A stretch of DNA of 64,000 nt from Trichococcus pasteurii. GTDB lineage: Bacteria; Bacillota; Bacilli; Lactobacillales; Aerococcaceae. Numbering within the stretch: the stretch's first letter is position 1; every line of letters starts with the position of its first letter. Location: NCBI RefSeq assembly GCF_900112935.1, contig NZ_FONM01000011.1, positions 1 to 64,000 of the forward strand. The letters run 5' to 3'. Under the pieces are notes generated by a model. That model was given only the letters and a program-made list of their open reading frames with translations, did not search any database and was not told the DNA's origin. Of the stretch, positions 41,445 to 50,099 are shown one piece after another. Made by a program: the position numbers and the translations under genes.

Positions 41445-42962
41445 ATGAAGGAAATCAGTTTGAACGATACAGTCTACAATCTGGTGAAGCAGTACCCTGA
41501 AATCAGGGAAGTCATCATCAGTCTGGGCTTCGAACCGTTGCGCAGCGACAAGATGCTGAATACCGCCGGCCGGATCATGACCATCGGGAAAGCCCTCAAG
41601 CGCAATGACGTGCCGGAGGACATATTCATCGAAACGCTGGCCAAAAACGGGTTCAGCGTGAAGGAAATGGCATCATCAGCAGTAACGGTTGCTCCAAGCG
41701 AACCGGCAGAACCGGCAGAACCGGCCGCTCCAACCGGCGGAATTGCCCGCATGGGTTCCACGGAATTCCAGGAGCGCCAGGACATTCTGCAGAGCCTCAT
41801 CCTGCGCTTGCATAGAGGGGAGGACTGGGATGCGGTGCAAGCCGACTTCAAGAAACATTTCACGGGCGTCAGCGCCTACGAAATTTCCGTCATGGAGCAA
41901 GGCCTGATGGGCAAAGGGATTGACGCCGAAGACATCCAGCGCCTCTGCAACGTGCACGCCTCGCTCTTCGGCGGATCCATCGAAGCGGTCTACACCACTT
42001 CAGCAGAACAGCAGCATGCCGGCCATCCAATCCAAATTATGAAACTCGAAAATTTGGCCATCGAAAATACGCTGGAAAAGGTCAGCAAATTACTGGCTGT
42101 TTACCTCGAAACGAAGGAACCTACCCTGAAGGAAGGCATCCAGAAACAATTGGCGCTGCTCGGCGAATTCGATAAGCATTATGCCCGAAAGGAATACGCC
42201 ATCTTCCCGATCATGGAGAACAAAGGCATCACAGCCCCACCGAAAGTCATGTGGGGTGTCGATGACAATATCCGCGCCATGTATAAAGGCTTCAAAACCC
42301 TGCTGCAAAAAGAGGACTTCGCCGCGATCCCGAAAGCCTTCTCCGACCTGAAATACGAAATGACGGAAATGATCACGAAGGAAGAAGACATCCTCTTGCC
42401 GATGATCATCGACATCTTCAACGAGGACCACTGGTTGCAGATCGCCGAAGAGTCTGAGGAAATCGGCTACTGCATCGTCAAACCGGAAGCAAAATGGGTG
42501 CCGGAACGGTCCCTTCCAGAAAATGTTTCACATGAAACACAAACGATTGAAGCAAATCCATACATAAATTTCCAAACCGGGCATCTGACGCCGCACCAGT
42601 TGGAAAAGATGCTGAACAACATCCCTTTGGAATTGACTTTTGTGGATGCCGACAACATCGTGCGTTACTACAATGACAATGGCGAAGAAAAGTTCTTCAA
42701 GCGCACGAGCAGCGCAATCGGCCGCGATGTGCTGAACTGCCATCCACCGAAAAGCTTACCGATCGTCACGAAACTGCTCGCCGACCTGAAATCAGGCGCG
42801 AAAGAAAGCGAATCAATGTGGTTCCGCGCGATGGGCAAATTCATCCTGGTCACTTACCGCGCCGTCAGGGATGACGACGGCAGCTATATGGGAACACTTG
42901 AATATGTGCAGGACATCCAACCGATCATCGATCTTGACGGCGAAAAGCGGACACTGTCCTAA
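41445..42962 (+). CDS. DUF438 protein with DUF1858, hemerythrin-like and PAS domains
   Basis: 505-residue cytosolic protein with four parts: a DUF1858-like helical domain (1-65), a Pro/Ala linker (76-95), a DUF438 domain (about 100-170), a hemerythrin/HHE domain (about 190-330; HPIQIMKLEN, HYARKEYAIFPIMEN and EEDILLPMI supply possible metal ligands) and a C-terminal PAS domain (about 390-500). The combination suggests a sensor of oxygen, NO or redox state, perhaps acting on iron; this is inference. Promoter: TATAAT near 41388. A parS-like sequence lies inside the gene at 42524. Confidence 0.88.
   Translation: MKEISLNDTVYNLVKQYPEIREVIISLGFEPLRSDKMLNTAGRIMTIGKALKRNDVPEDIFIETLAKNGFSVKEMASSAVTVAPSEPAEPAEPAAPTGGIARMGSTEFQERQDILQSLILRLHRGEDWDAVQADFKKHFTGVSAYEISVMEQGLMGKGIDAEDIQRLCNVHASLFGGSIEAVYTTSAEQQHAGHPIQIMKLENLAIENTLEKVSKLLAVYLETKEPTLKEGIQKQLALLGEFDKHYARKEYAIFPIMENKGITAPPKVMWGVDDNIRAMYKGFKTLLQKEDFAAIPKAFSDLKYEMTEMITKEEDILLPMIIDIFNEDHWLQIAEESEEIGYCIVKPEAKWVPERSLPENVSHETQTIEANPYINFQTGHLTPHQLEKMLNNIPLELTFVDADNIVRYYNDNGEEKFFKRTSSAIGRDVLNCHPPKSLPIVTKLLADLKSGAKESESMWFRAMGKFILVTYRAVRDDDGSYMGTLEYVQDIQPIIDLDGEKRTLS
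42524..42539. promoter_or_regulatory. parS-like site inside the DUF438 gene (one mismatch)
   Basis: TGTTTCACATGAAACA, one base from the palindromic parS TGTTTCACGTGAAACA; the mismatch is in the central CG. Binding by ParB may be weak. Confidence 0.45.
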
Positions 42963-42992
42963 AGACTTTTCCGGAACTGGCTACCGAAATCA

Positions 42993-43036
42993 AACAAATG
43001 CACGCTGACCCTTCTTTGGGGCAGCGTGCATTTGTT
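42993..43036. terminator. Bidirectional terminator, DUF438 gene / treC
   Basis: Stem of 13 bp (CAAATGCACGCTG with CAGCGTGCATTTG) between the convergent genes, with T-rich sequence on the plus side. Confidence 0.8.
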
Positions 43037-43058
43037 TCGTCATCACGTGACTAACTGT

Positions 43059-44714
43059 CTATTTGATTATCCTGAAAGCGATGGTTTCGTACGGCTTCAG
43101 CGTGAAGGACGGCGTGAGCTGTCTCTCCCCGTAGTTGCCCGCCAGGAAACTGCTGGCCTTGCTTGCCCATTCCTCCGGTACGCTGATCGTGTACTCCCCG
43201 GCATAGAAATGGTTCAGGACCAGCACTTTTTCCTCATCGTTCTCCCGGATGTAGGCAAACACTTCGGGATCATCCAAGAGGATGCCCTCGTAGGAACCGT
43301 CCGCAATGACCGGAAGTTCTTTCCGGATACGGATCAACTCCTGATAATAACGGAAAATTTTCCCCTCAGCAAGTTCCTTTTCGACGTTCACTTCCGGATA
43401 ATTGGCCGCCACCTGCAGCCAAGGCTCGCCGGTCGTAAAGCCTGCGTGCGGACTGCTGTCCCATTGCATCGGCGTCCGGCTGTTGTCCCGGGATTTCTGT
43501 TTGATGATGCGCATAGCCTCCAGGTGCGGCAAGCCGGCAAGTTTCAGATCACGGTAGGCATTGTGCGACTCGATATCCCGATAAACGCTGATATCGTCAT
43601 AATCCGGATTCGTCATGCCGATTTCCTCGCCCTGATAGATGTAGGGCGTGCCCCGCAGCAGATGGATCGTTTGCGCCAGCATGGAGGCTGTTTCGAAAGG
43701 ATAATGGATCGGATCGCCGAAGCGGCTGTTGGCGCGCGGCTGATCGTGATTGTTCCAGAACAGTGCGTTCCAGCCGTTCCCATCCGACATGCCTGCCTGC
43801 CACTCATTCAAAATCCGCTTCAGTTCCAGGAAATCGAACGGATGATCCGTCCATTTTTCTCCGTCTTTGTAATCGACTTTCAGATGGTGGAAACTGAAGA
43901 TCATCGACAATTCGTTCCTTTCCGGATTCGAGTAAAGGATTCCGTTTTCGACAGTGGTCGAAGACATCTCGCCGACTGTGATGATGTCCTCCAGCGTGCC
44001 GAACGATGCCTGATTCAGCTCGTGGATATAATCATGGACAATCGGACGATCCGTGTAAAGGCTCTTCTCGTTGCTTCCTTGACTGTCGACCAGCGCGACA
44101 TCCTTGCCGATCAGGTTCAACACGTCGAAGCGGAAGCCCTTGATGCCCTTTTCCAACCAGAAATTGACGACTTTCTGCAGTTCCTGGCGCACTTTCGGAT
44201 TGCGCCAATTCAGATCCGCCTGCGTGACATCAAACAGATGCAGATAGTACTTTCCGGTATCCCCGAAAGGTGCCCATGCCTCTCCGCCGAATTTTGAACT
44301 CCAATTCGTCGGCAGGCTGCCGTCTGCTTTCGGATCGCGGATGATGTAATAATCCTGGTACTCTTTGTCCCCGGCCAACGCTTTCCGGAACCACTCATGT
44401 GTGGTCGATGTATGATTGAACACCATGTCGAACATAATTTCGATGCCATGCTGCTTCAGCTTGCCGATCAGTTCTTCAAAATCCGCCATCGTGCCGAAAA
44501 CAGGATCGATGGCATAATAATCAGTGATGTCGTATCCATTGTCCATTTGCGGGGATACGAAGATCGGATTCATCCAAATCATATCGATGCCTAACTCCGC
44601 CAAATAGGGCACTTTGCTGATGATCCCTTGGAGATCACCGATACCGTTGCCATCGGAATCCTTGAATGATTTTGGATAAAGCTGATAGATCACTTTTTTT
44701 TGAAAGTCTTTCAT
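43059..44714 (-). CDS. treC: Trehalose-6-phosphate hydrolase
   Basis: GH13 enzyme that splits intracellular trehalose-6-phosphate to glucose and glucose-6-phosphate. Typical start QKKVIYQLYPKSFKDSDGNGIGDL. The catalytic nucleophile Asp is in GFRFDVLN, the acid Glu in ITVGEMSS and the third Asp in NNHDQPR. 551 residues. It lies downstream of treP on the same strand with a long inverted repeat between them. Confidence 0.97.
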   Translation of the reverse strand: MKDFQKKVIYQLYPKSFKDSDGNGIGDLQGIISKVPYLAELGIDMIWMNPIFVSPQMDNGYDITDYYAIDPVFGTMADFEELIGKLKQHGIEIMFDMVFNHTSTTHEWFRKALAGDKEYQDYYIIRDPKADGSLPTNWSSKFGGEAWAPFGDTGKYYLHLFDVTQADLNWRNPKVRQELQKVVNFWLEKGIKGFRFDVLNLIGKDVALVDSQGSNEKSLYTDRPIVHDYIHELNQASFGTLEDIITVGEMSSTTVENGILYSNPERNELSMIFSFHHLKVDYKDGEKWTDHPFDFLELKRILNEWQAGMSDGNGWNALFWNNHDQPRANSRFGDPIHYPFETASMLAQTIHLLRGTPYIYQGEEIGMTNPDYDDISVYRDIESHNAYRDLKLAGLPHLEAMRIIKQKSRDNSRTPMQWDSSPHAGFTTGEPWLQVAANYPEVNVEKELAEGKIFRYYQELIRIRKELPVIADGSYEGILLDDPEVFAYIRENDEEKVLVLNHFYAGEYTISVPEEWASKASSFLAGNYGERQLTPSFTLKPYETIAFRIIK

Positions 44715-44741
44715 TGTAAAGCCCCCTGTCTTCTTACTATG

Positions 44742-44783
44742 ACTGAAGGCAAAAAGCTTCAGTCACAGCTTTTTGCCTTCAGT
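44742..44783 (-). other. Perfect inverted repeat between treP and treC
   Basis: 17-bp perfect stem (44742-44758 with 44767-44783) with an 8-nt loop, no T-run on the minus strand. Suits an mRNA processing or stability element that sets different treP and treC levels. Confidence 0.75.
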
Positions 44784-44793
44784 AATTCACTTT

Positions 44794-46239
44794 TTATTTT
44801 TGCGTTTGGATAACCGGTGCGTCCTCGACTTCGCCTTTGGGAACGAAAAGTTGTTTCTTTTCGAACACAATCGTCAACAGGAACGGCACGACGATGGCGA
44901 TGGCCATACATACGAAGAACATAGCCATCGAATCGGTCTGGATGCTCAGGAACCCGGGAATCCCGCCGACTCCGATACTGTTCGCCATGACGTTGAAGGT
45001 CGTAGCCACCAATCCGGCGATTCCGGATCCAATCATGGCTGCAACGAACGGATAGATGTATTTGATGTTGATCCCGAACATGGCCGGCTCGGTTACGCCC
45101 AAGTAGCAGGAAATGGCAGCAGGGATGGAAACTTGTTCCTCTTTTTCATTGCCTCTGTGCAGGAAGATGATTGCCAGCACGGCCGAGCCTTGTGCGATAT
45201 TCGAAAGGGCGATCATCGGCCACAGGTTCGTGCCGCCGAAATCAGCAATCAGCTGCAGGTCGATGGCATTGGACATATGATGAAGCCCTGTGATGACAAG
45301 CGGAGAATACAGCGTACCGAAGAACAGACCGAACAACCATCTGAAGTCCCCAGTCAATCCGGCATAGACGACTTCGGAAACCCATTGTCCGATCGTCCAA
45401 CCGATAGGGCCCAGCACCGTATGCGCGATGATGACAGTAGGAACCAGGGCCAACAATGGGACCACAATCATCGAAATATATTGCGGAACCCATTTACGCA
45501 GCCAAATCTCCAGATAGGCCAGCACAAACCCAGCCAACATGGCGGGAATGACTTGTGCTTGATAGCCGATCTTGTTGATCGTGAAAGCACCGAAATCCCA
45601 GAACGGAATCTCTGTTGCACCAGCGACACCATAAGCATTCAATAATTGCGGTGATACCAATGTAATCCCGAGAACGATACCCAGAATCTGCGTAGTGCCC
45701 ATCTTTTTCGTGATGCTCCAAGTAATGCCGACTGGCAAGAAGTGGAAAATCGCCTCACCGATCAGCCAAAGAAAATCATTGACGCCTGTCCAGAACTGCG
45801 AATTGGAAACGATCGTGCCGTTGGCGAAATTGATCCCTTCAAGCACATTCCGGAATCCGAGGATAAGACCCCCTACTACGATCGCCGGAATCAGCGGCGT
45901 AAAGATTTCAGCCAGCACAGCCATGGCACGCTGCACTACATTTTGGTTCTGCTTGGCCGCCGCTTTTGCCTCGTCTTTCGAAACGCCCTCTTTGCCGGAT
46001 ACCTTCGCGAACTCGTTATAAAATTGTGGCACTTCATTGCCGATGATGACTTGAAATTGTCCTGCTTGGGTGAAGGTACCTTTCACTGCGGGTATGTCTT
46101 CGATCTTCTTGACGTTGGCAGCGGTTGGATCCTTCAGGACGAAACGCATCCGGGTGGCACAGTGACTGACTGCAGAAATATTATCGGATCCTCCGATATA
46201 TTCCAGTAAGTCTTTTGCATCTTTGTTGAAATCTACCAT
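44794..46239 (-). CDS. treP: PTS system trehalose-specific EIIBC component
   Basis: Takes up and phosphorylates trehalose to trehalose-6-phosphate. The EIIB domain at the N-terminus has the phospho-Cys in SHCATRMRF (Cys27). The EIIC domain follows with about ten membrane segments (about 100-460). There is no EIIA domain, so EIIA must be supplied by another protein, usually the glucose-type EIIA. 481 residues. Start ATG has GAGGAGG upstream. Promoter carries TreR and cre sites. Confidence 0.96.
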   Translation of the reverse strand: MVDFNKDAKDLLEYIGGSDNISAVSHCATRMRFVLKDPTAANVKKIEDIPAVKGTFTQAGQFQVIIGNEVPQFYNEFAKVSGKEGVSKDEAKAAAKQNQNVVQRAMAVLAEIFTPLIPAIVVGGLILGFRNVLEGINFANGTIVSNSQFWTGVNDFLWLIGEAIFHFLPVGITWSITKKMGTTQILGIVLGITLVSPQLLNAYGVAGATEIPFWDFGAFTINKIGYQAQVIPAMLAGFVLAYLEIWLRKWVPQYISMIVVPLLALVPTVIIAHTVLGPIGWTIGQWVSEVVYAGLTGDFRWLFGLFFGTLYSPLVITGLHHMSNAIDLQLIADFGGTNLWPMIALSNIAQGSAVLAIIFLHRGNEKEEQVSIPAAISCYLGVTEPAMFGINIKYIYPFVAAMIGSGIAGLVATTFNVMANSIGVGGIPGFLSIQTDSMAMFFVCMAIAIVVPFLLTIVFEKKQLFVPKGEVEDAPVIQTQK

Positions 46240-46254
46240 TCTTTCTCCTCCTCA

Positions 46255-46270
46255 ACTTGTATAGACATGT
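46255..46270. promoter_or_regulatory. TreR operator (proximal)
   Basis: ACTTGTATAGACATGT, a slightly imperfect palindrome just upstream of the treP RBS, downstream of the -10. Bound repressor would block transcription. Confidence 0.8.
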
Positions 46271-46283
46271 TACTTACGTCATT

Positions 46284-46322
46284 ATTTTACCGCGAATAAC
46301 TTTGCATTGCAAACGTTTTCCT
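46284..46322 (-). promoter_or_regulatory. treP promoter with overlapping cre site
   Basis: The minus strand has TTGCAA, a 17-bp spacer and TAAAAT (about 46284-46312). TTGCAAACGTTTTCCT on the plus strand (46307-46322) matches the CcpA cre consensus with one mismatch and overlaps the -35 box, predicting carbon catabolite repression. Confidence 0.75.
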
Positions 46323-46337
46323 TCTGCGAAACCTTCG

Positions 46338-46352
46338 CTTGTATAGACAAGT
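46338..46352. promoter_or_regulatory. TreR operator (distal)
   Basis: CTTGTATAGACAAGT, a near-perfect palindrome about 80 bp from the proximal operator. The pair flanks the promoter, as expected for two TreR dimers. Confidence 0.8.
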
Positions 46353-46405
46353 TACGCGTTTTCGCTATTTTATGAAGCGTTATCAAGCTGGACAACACCA
46401 CTAAA

Positions 46406-46451
46406 AAAAACGGCAAACAGAATCGGATGAGCCTGATTCCTTGCCGTTTTT
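46406..46451 (-). terminator. Terminator of the YhdH-type oxidoreductase gene
   Basis: Long stem (AAAAACGGCAA...TTGCCGTTTTT with an inner GAATC/GATTC arm) with A/T runs on both sides. Confidence 0.85.
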
Positions 46452-46470
46452 CTTGATTATGCCAAGCCGA

Positions 46471-47478
46471 TCATATCCCGTTTTTCACTTTCACCAACGT
46501 ACGCCCATGCATCTTTCCGTCCATGATCTTACCGAAAGCCGCCGGCAAATCCTCCAGCGTAATTTCTTGTTCGACCAGCAACTCCAGATTTTCAGGCTTC
46601 AGATCGCTTGCCATGCGCTCCCAAAGTTTGATGCGTTCAGCGTATGGATGGCTCACCGAATCGATTCCCACAAGTTTGACGCCTCTCAGGATGAATGGCA
46701 AAACGGTCGCTTCGAATGCGATTCCGCCGGCATTACCGCTCAAAGCCAGACAGCCGCCGTAATGCAGCTGCGCCAACAATTCCGGCAGCATCGGACCGCC
46801 GACCGGATCAACGATTGCGGCCCAACGCTGCTGAGCCAATGGCCGCTTCTTCTCCAGTGCCACTTCATCAGGATGGAGAACCGCTTCAGCACCCAGTTGC
46901 TTCAGATAATCCGTGCAGTCCGCTTTTTTCCGGGACACAGCTTCGACCGTATACCCTAGGCGCTTCAGCATAGCGATTGCCATGCCTCCGACACCGCCGG
47001 AAGCGCCAGTCACCAAAACAGCACCCGTTTGCGGCCGGATGCCTTGTTGCTCCAAAGCATCCACTGATTCCGCCGCTGTGTAACCGGCCGTTCCGATGAT
47101 CATCGCTTCCTTCAGGCTTAACCATTCCGGCAAGGGCACGACCCAGGCTGCAGGGACACGGGCATATTGGCTGAATCCGCCGAAATGACTCACCCCTAGA
47201 CCATAGCCAGTCACGACCACCTTATCCCCTGCCCGGAAATCCGGATCGAGCGATTCCACAACCACGCCGCTCAGATCAATCCCCAAAATCATCGGGTAAT
47301 TGCGGATGACCCCGCTTTTCGGATTGGTTCCGGCCAGCCCGTCTTTGTAGTTGACGCTCGAATAGTGCACTTCGATCAGAACCTCTCCATCCGGCAAGTC
47401 CTCTTTCTTGAACGTTCTGACCATCGTCTCCACTTTCGCACCTGCATTTTCCGCCCATAAAGCCTTAAACTCTTCCAT
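46471..47478 (-). CDS. YhdH/AcuI-type NADPH:quinone oxidoreductase (acrylyl-CoA reductase family)
   Basis: Medium-chain reductase of 335 residues without zinc ligands. Family blocks: VHYSSVNYKDGLAGT, GIDLSGVV, GYGLGVSHFGGFSQYARVP, and the NADP-binding TGASGGVGGMAIAMLKRLG. YhdH/AcuI proteins reduce acrylyl-CoA or quinones; the true substrate here is unknown. Start ATG at 47478 has GAGGGA upstream; the open frame to 47574 lacks family similarity. Confidence 0.88.
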   Translation of the reverse strand: MEEFKALWAENAGAKVETMVRTFKKEDLPDGEVLIEVHYSSVNYKDGLAGTNPKSGVIRNYPMILGIDLSGVVVESLDPDFRAGDKVVVTGYGLGVSHFGGFSQYARVPAAWVVPLPEWLSLKEAMIIGTAGYTAAESVDALEQQGIRPQTGAVLVTGASGGVGGMAIAMLKRLGYTVEAVSRKKADCTDYLKQLGAEAVLHPDEVALEKKRPLAQQRWAAIVDPVGGPMLPELLAQLHYGGCLALSGNAGGIAFEATVLPFILRGVKLVGIDSVSHPYAERIKLWERMASDLKPENLELLVEQEITLEDLPAAFGKIMDGKMHGRTLVKVKNGI

Positions 47479-47579
47479 ACTATCCCTCGTTTCCGCTTGT
47501 ATTATCTTCAGTTTAGTCCATCTTTGCAGAATTTGCGACCTCTTCCGAGTGCCACGCAGCAAGAAAATAGCCAAATAAA

Positions 47580-47623
47580 AAAACCTTCACCGGGAATCAA
47601 GCTGATCCCTGGTGAAGGTTTTT
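47580..47623 (-). terminator. Terminator of jag
   Basis: Stem AAAACCTTCACC...GGTGAAGGTTTT with an inner GGGAATCA/TGATCCC arm (one mismatch) and T5 on the minus strand. Confidence 0.85.
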
Positions 47624-47633
47624 CGATGTACGC

Positions 47634-48455
47634 TTAATCCGCTATCTCAACGACCAAATAACGATGCGGCTCTTTGCCCTCGGAATGGGTTTTGATGCGT
47701 TTGTTCTGGCTCAAACGCGCATGGATTTGTTTTCTTTCAAAAGCAGGCAGCGGTTCAAGGAATACGGGCTGTTTCGTTTTGATGACGCGTTCCGCAGTAC
47801 GGTCGGCGATGCTTTCCAAAACGGCAGCTCTGCGCTCACGGTAGTCGCCGACATTCACGATTACGGACAGGCGGCGACGCACATAACGTTGCACCAGCGC
47901 TTGCGCCAAAATCTGCAAAGCATTGACGATTTTGCCGTATTTGCCGATCAATAACCCCGCCTTTTCACTTTCCATCTGGAAAATCAGCATATTGTTCTTC
48001 TCTTCAACCGTTACGATTGCGGGAGCCCCATAAGCTTCAGCTACAGAAGTAAGATAAGCAGTCACCGCGGCAATCGCTTCATCGCGGCCGGATTCTTCAT
48101 CATAATCTTCCGGGAAATGTTCCGCGTCCTCATCCGAATAAATCACTCGATCGATTTCAGGTTGATCAGCCAATATCTTTTCCGCAGTTTCCGGATAATC
48201 CTCTTCAAGATCTTCTACGATATCTTCGACTGTTTCCTCGATTTCGGCTAATTGGATATCGCTGGGTTCGTCAAAGTCCCTGATTTCTTTGCGCGTGATT
48301 TCCACGACTGCTTCTTTTTGGCCGAATCCAAAAATCCCTTTTTTACCTTCAGAGATTACGACGATATTGGCTTCATGGCTATCGACGCCCAACAAATCCA
48401 GACCTTTTCGGATCGCTTTATCAACGGTCGTATCTTTCGCAATTACTTTATCCAT
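47634..48455 (-). CDS. jag: RNA-binding protein Jag/KhpB
   Basis: RNA-binding protein tied to cell elongation and division in lactic acid bacteria. The Jag N domain (1-52; TVDKAIRKGLDLLGV, KGIFGFGQKEAVVEI) is followed by an unusually acidic linker (about 55-125), a KH domain (about 130-200; LLIGKYGKIVNALQILAQ) and an R3H domain at the C-terminus (RKQIHARLS, SEGKEPHRYLVV). 273 residues. It follows yidC with 35 bases between, as usual. Confidence 0.96.
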   Translation of the reverse strand: MDKVIAKDTTVDKAIRKGLDLLGVDSHEANIVVISEGKKGIFGFGQKEAVVEITRKEIRDFDEPSDIQLAEIEETVEDIVEDLEEDYPETAEKILADQPEIDRVIYSDEDAEHFPEDYDEESGRDEAIAAVTAYLTSVAEAYGAPAIVTVEEKNNMLIFQMESEKAGLLIGKYGKIVNALQILAQALVQRYVRRRLSVIVNVGDYRERRAAVLESIADRTAERVIKTKQPVFLEPLPAFERKQIHARLSQNKRIKTHSEGKEPHRYLVVEIAD

Positions 48456-48490
48456 AATAGAATGTCATCCTTTCCTACTTCAAAGTCTAA

Positions 48491-49321
48491 CTAGTTTTTC
48501 TTTTTCTTTTTAGGATTTTGGGCTTTCTTCAATGCTTTTTCGCGTGCTTTTGCTTGTGCTTCCGCTTGTTCGCGCTCGCGGATAGCCTTGTACGGGTTGT
48601 TCAGCAACAGCGTCTGGCCGACTGAGAAGGCATTACTTGCTACCCAGTACAATGACAAGGCACTCGGGAAATTGATACCCATCATCAAAATCATGATCGG
48701 CATCGTGTACGTCATCGATTTTGTCGCGGGATTCGCTTCCGTCTGTGACATCATCGTCAGCTTGCTGGTGGCATACGTCAGGATTGCGGCCACTACAGGC
48801 AAAATGAAGAATGGATCGCGTTCTCCCAAGTTCATCCAAAGGAAGCTGCCGCTCTCCAAAATTTCAGTTCGGCTGATCGCTTGGTACAATGCCATCAGTA
48901 CAGGCATTTGAACCAAGACAGGCAAACAGCCCATGTAAGGATTCACGTCGTTATCCGCATACAGCTTGGAAACTTCTTTTTGCAGGATTTCCTGCGTTTC
49001 CCGATCTTTAGAGGCATATTTTGCCTGCAACGCTTTTATCTGTGGTTGAACAGCCGACATTTTTTTCGTGCTCTTCGTCTGGAAATGATTAAGCGGCAAC
49101 AGGATAACCCTGATGATGATCGTGAAGGCAATGATTCCTAGACCATAATTACTGAAAAACAAATCGGACAACCACACAATCATGTTGGAGAAATTTAAAA
49201 CAACATAACGATCCCAAAAACCGGTACTTTCTGAGGTGATGGGTTCCGTTCCACATGCTGATAGGACCATCATAACAGCAAATAAGCTGAGTGTAAAAAG
49301 TAATCGCTTACGCTTTGACAA
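48491..49321 (-). CDS. yidC: Membrane protein insertase YidC (lipoprotein type)
   Basis: Inserts membrane proteins with or after Sec. Lipobox MVLSAC (Cys23) marks it as a Gram-positive YidC. The conserved five-TM core follows (GLGIIAFTIIIRVILLPLN; MGCLPVLVQMPVLMALYQA; the positively charged groove Arg in IRVILLP) and a lysine-rich cytosolic tail (KKAQNPKKKKKN) that may touch the ribosome. 276 residues. Order rpmH-rnpA-yidC-jag is standard. Confidence 0.97.
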   Translation of the reverse strand: MSKRKRLLFTLSLFAVMMVLSACGTEPITSESTGFWDRYVVLNFSNMIVWLSDLFFSNYGLGIIAFTIIIRVILLPLNHFQTKSTKKMSAVQPQIKALQAKYASKDRETQEILQKEVSKLYADNDVNPYMGCLPVLVQMPVLMALYQAISRTEILESGSFLWMNLGERDPFFILPVVAAILTYATSKLTMMSQTEANPATKSMTYTMPIMILMMGINFPSALSLYWVASNAFSVGQTLLLNNPYKAIREREQAEAQAKAREKALKKAQNPKKKKKN

Positions 49322-49352
49322 GAGAACTCCTCCTTAATAGGAATAACATAGT

Positions 49353-49697
49353 TTATTTGTTTTTTAAAAGGTTGGAAAGCTTAAGCACATGGGTCAGACT
49401 TTTCTTGACTTCCGCAGCCGACATTTCAGCAACCGGTTTGCGCGCGATAACGATGAAGTCAATATCCTGAACCAAATCTGCCTTCAATTCCGTGAGTGCC
49501 TGGCGGATTTTTCTTTTGACGGCGTTCCGCACCACGGCGTTGCCGATTTTTTTGCCGACGGACAAACCGACCCGAAAATGCGGTTGCCCCTTTTTATCGA
49601 GCACATAGATCACGAATTGGCGGTTCGCTTTGGACACACCATTATGAAATACTTTCTGAAATTCTTTTTCCTTCTTAACACGAAAAGATTTCCTCAT
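49353..49697 (-). CDS. rnpA: Ribonuclease P protein component
   Basis: Basic protein cofactor of the RNase P ribozyme. Signature [12 protein letters not shown] (RNR-type motif), N-terminal [17 protein letters not shown]. 114 residues from the ATG at 49697 with GAGGGAAG upstream; the frame continues to 49841 but without family similarity. Confidence 0.97.
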   Translation of the reverse strand: MRKSFRVKKEKEFQKVFHNGVSKANRQFVIYVLDKKGQPHFRVGLSVGKKIGNAVVRNAVKRKIRQALTELKADLVQDIDFIVIARKPVAEMSAAEVKKSLTHVLKLSNLLKNK

Positions 49698-49901
49698 GTT
49701 TCTTCCCTCAAATCTGCAATCATAGCATACAAAAAAAATCTCTCCCAAATGGAGAAAAACAGAAAAATTTCTCTCTCCGTTATCATCACAAATGTGAACC
49801 CACTGCCGAGGCTTTGCAGCTTTCGGTTCTGTCGGACACATTTGTCATACTCTCCATTTAAGAAAGACATTTTTGCATTTTTCGAAATACTTAAAAAAAA
49901 A

Positions 49902-49924
49902 GACCACTGAAACGGTCAGTGATC
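49902..49924 (-). terminator. Terminator at the end of rpmH
   Basis: 8-bp stem GATCACTG/CAGTGGTC and T9 on the minus strand; the hairpin touches the rpmH stop codon. It may attenuate transcription into rnpA. Confidence 0.75.
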
Positions 49925-50058
49925 TATGCAGATATAACTTTTCTGCCTTTAGCGCGTCTTCTTGCTAATACTCTACGGCCGTTTTTTGTGCTCATACGTT
50001 TACGGAAACCATGAACGGATTGACGGTGACGTTTTTTAGGTTGGTATGTTCTTTTCAT
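49924..50058 (-). CDS. rpmH: 50S ribosomal protein L34
   Basis: 44-residue, very basic protein, [18 protein letters not shown] at the N-terminus and [12 protein letters not shown] at the C-terminus, a full match to L34. The coordinates are derived directly from the sequence. It is the gene nearest to oriC on the left arm. Confidence 0.99.
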   Translation of the reverse strand: MKRTYQPKKRHRQSVHGFRKRMSTKNGRRVLARRRAKGRKVISA

Positions 50059-50099
50059 TGATCTTTACACCTCCTGATAAACTATCTTTCAAATAGGTT

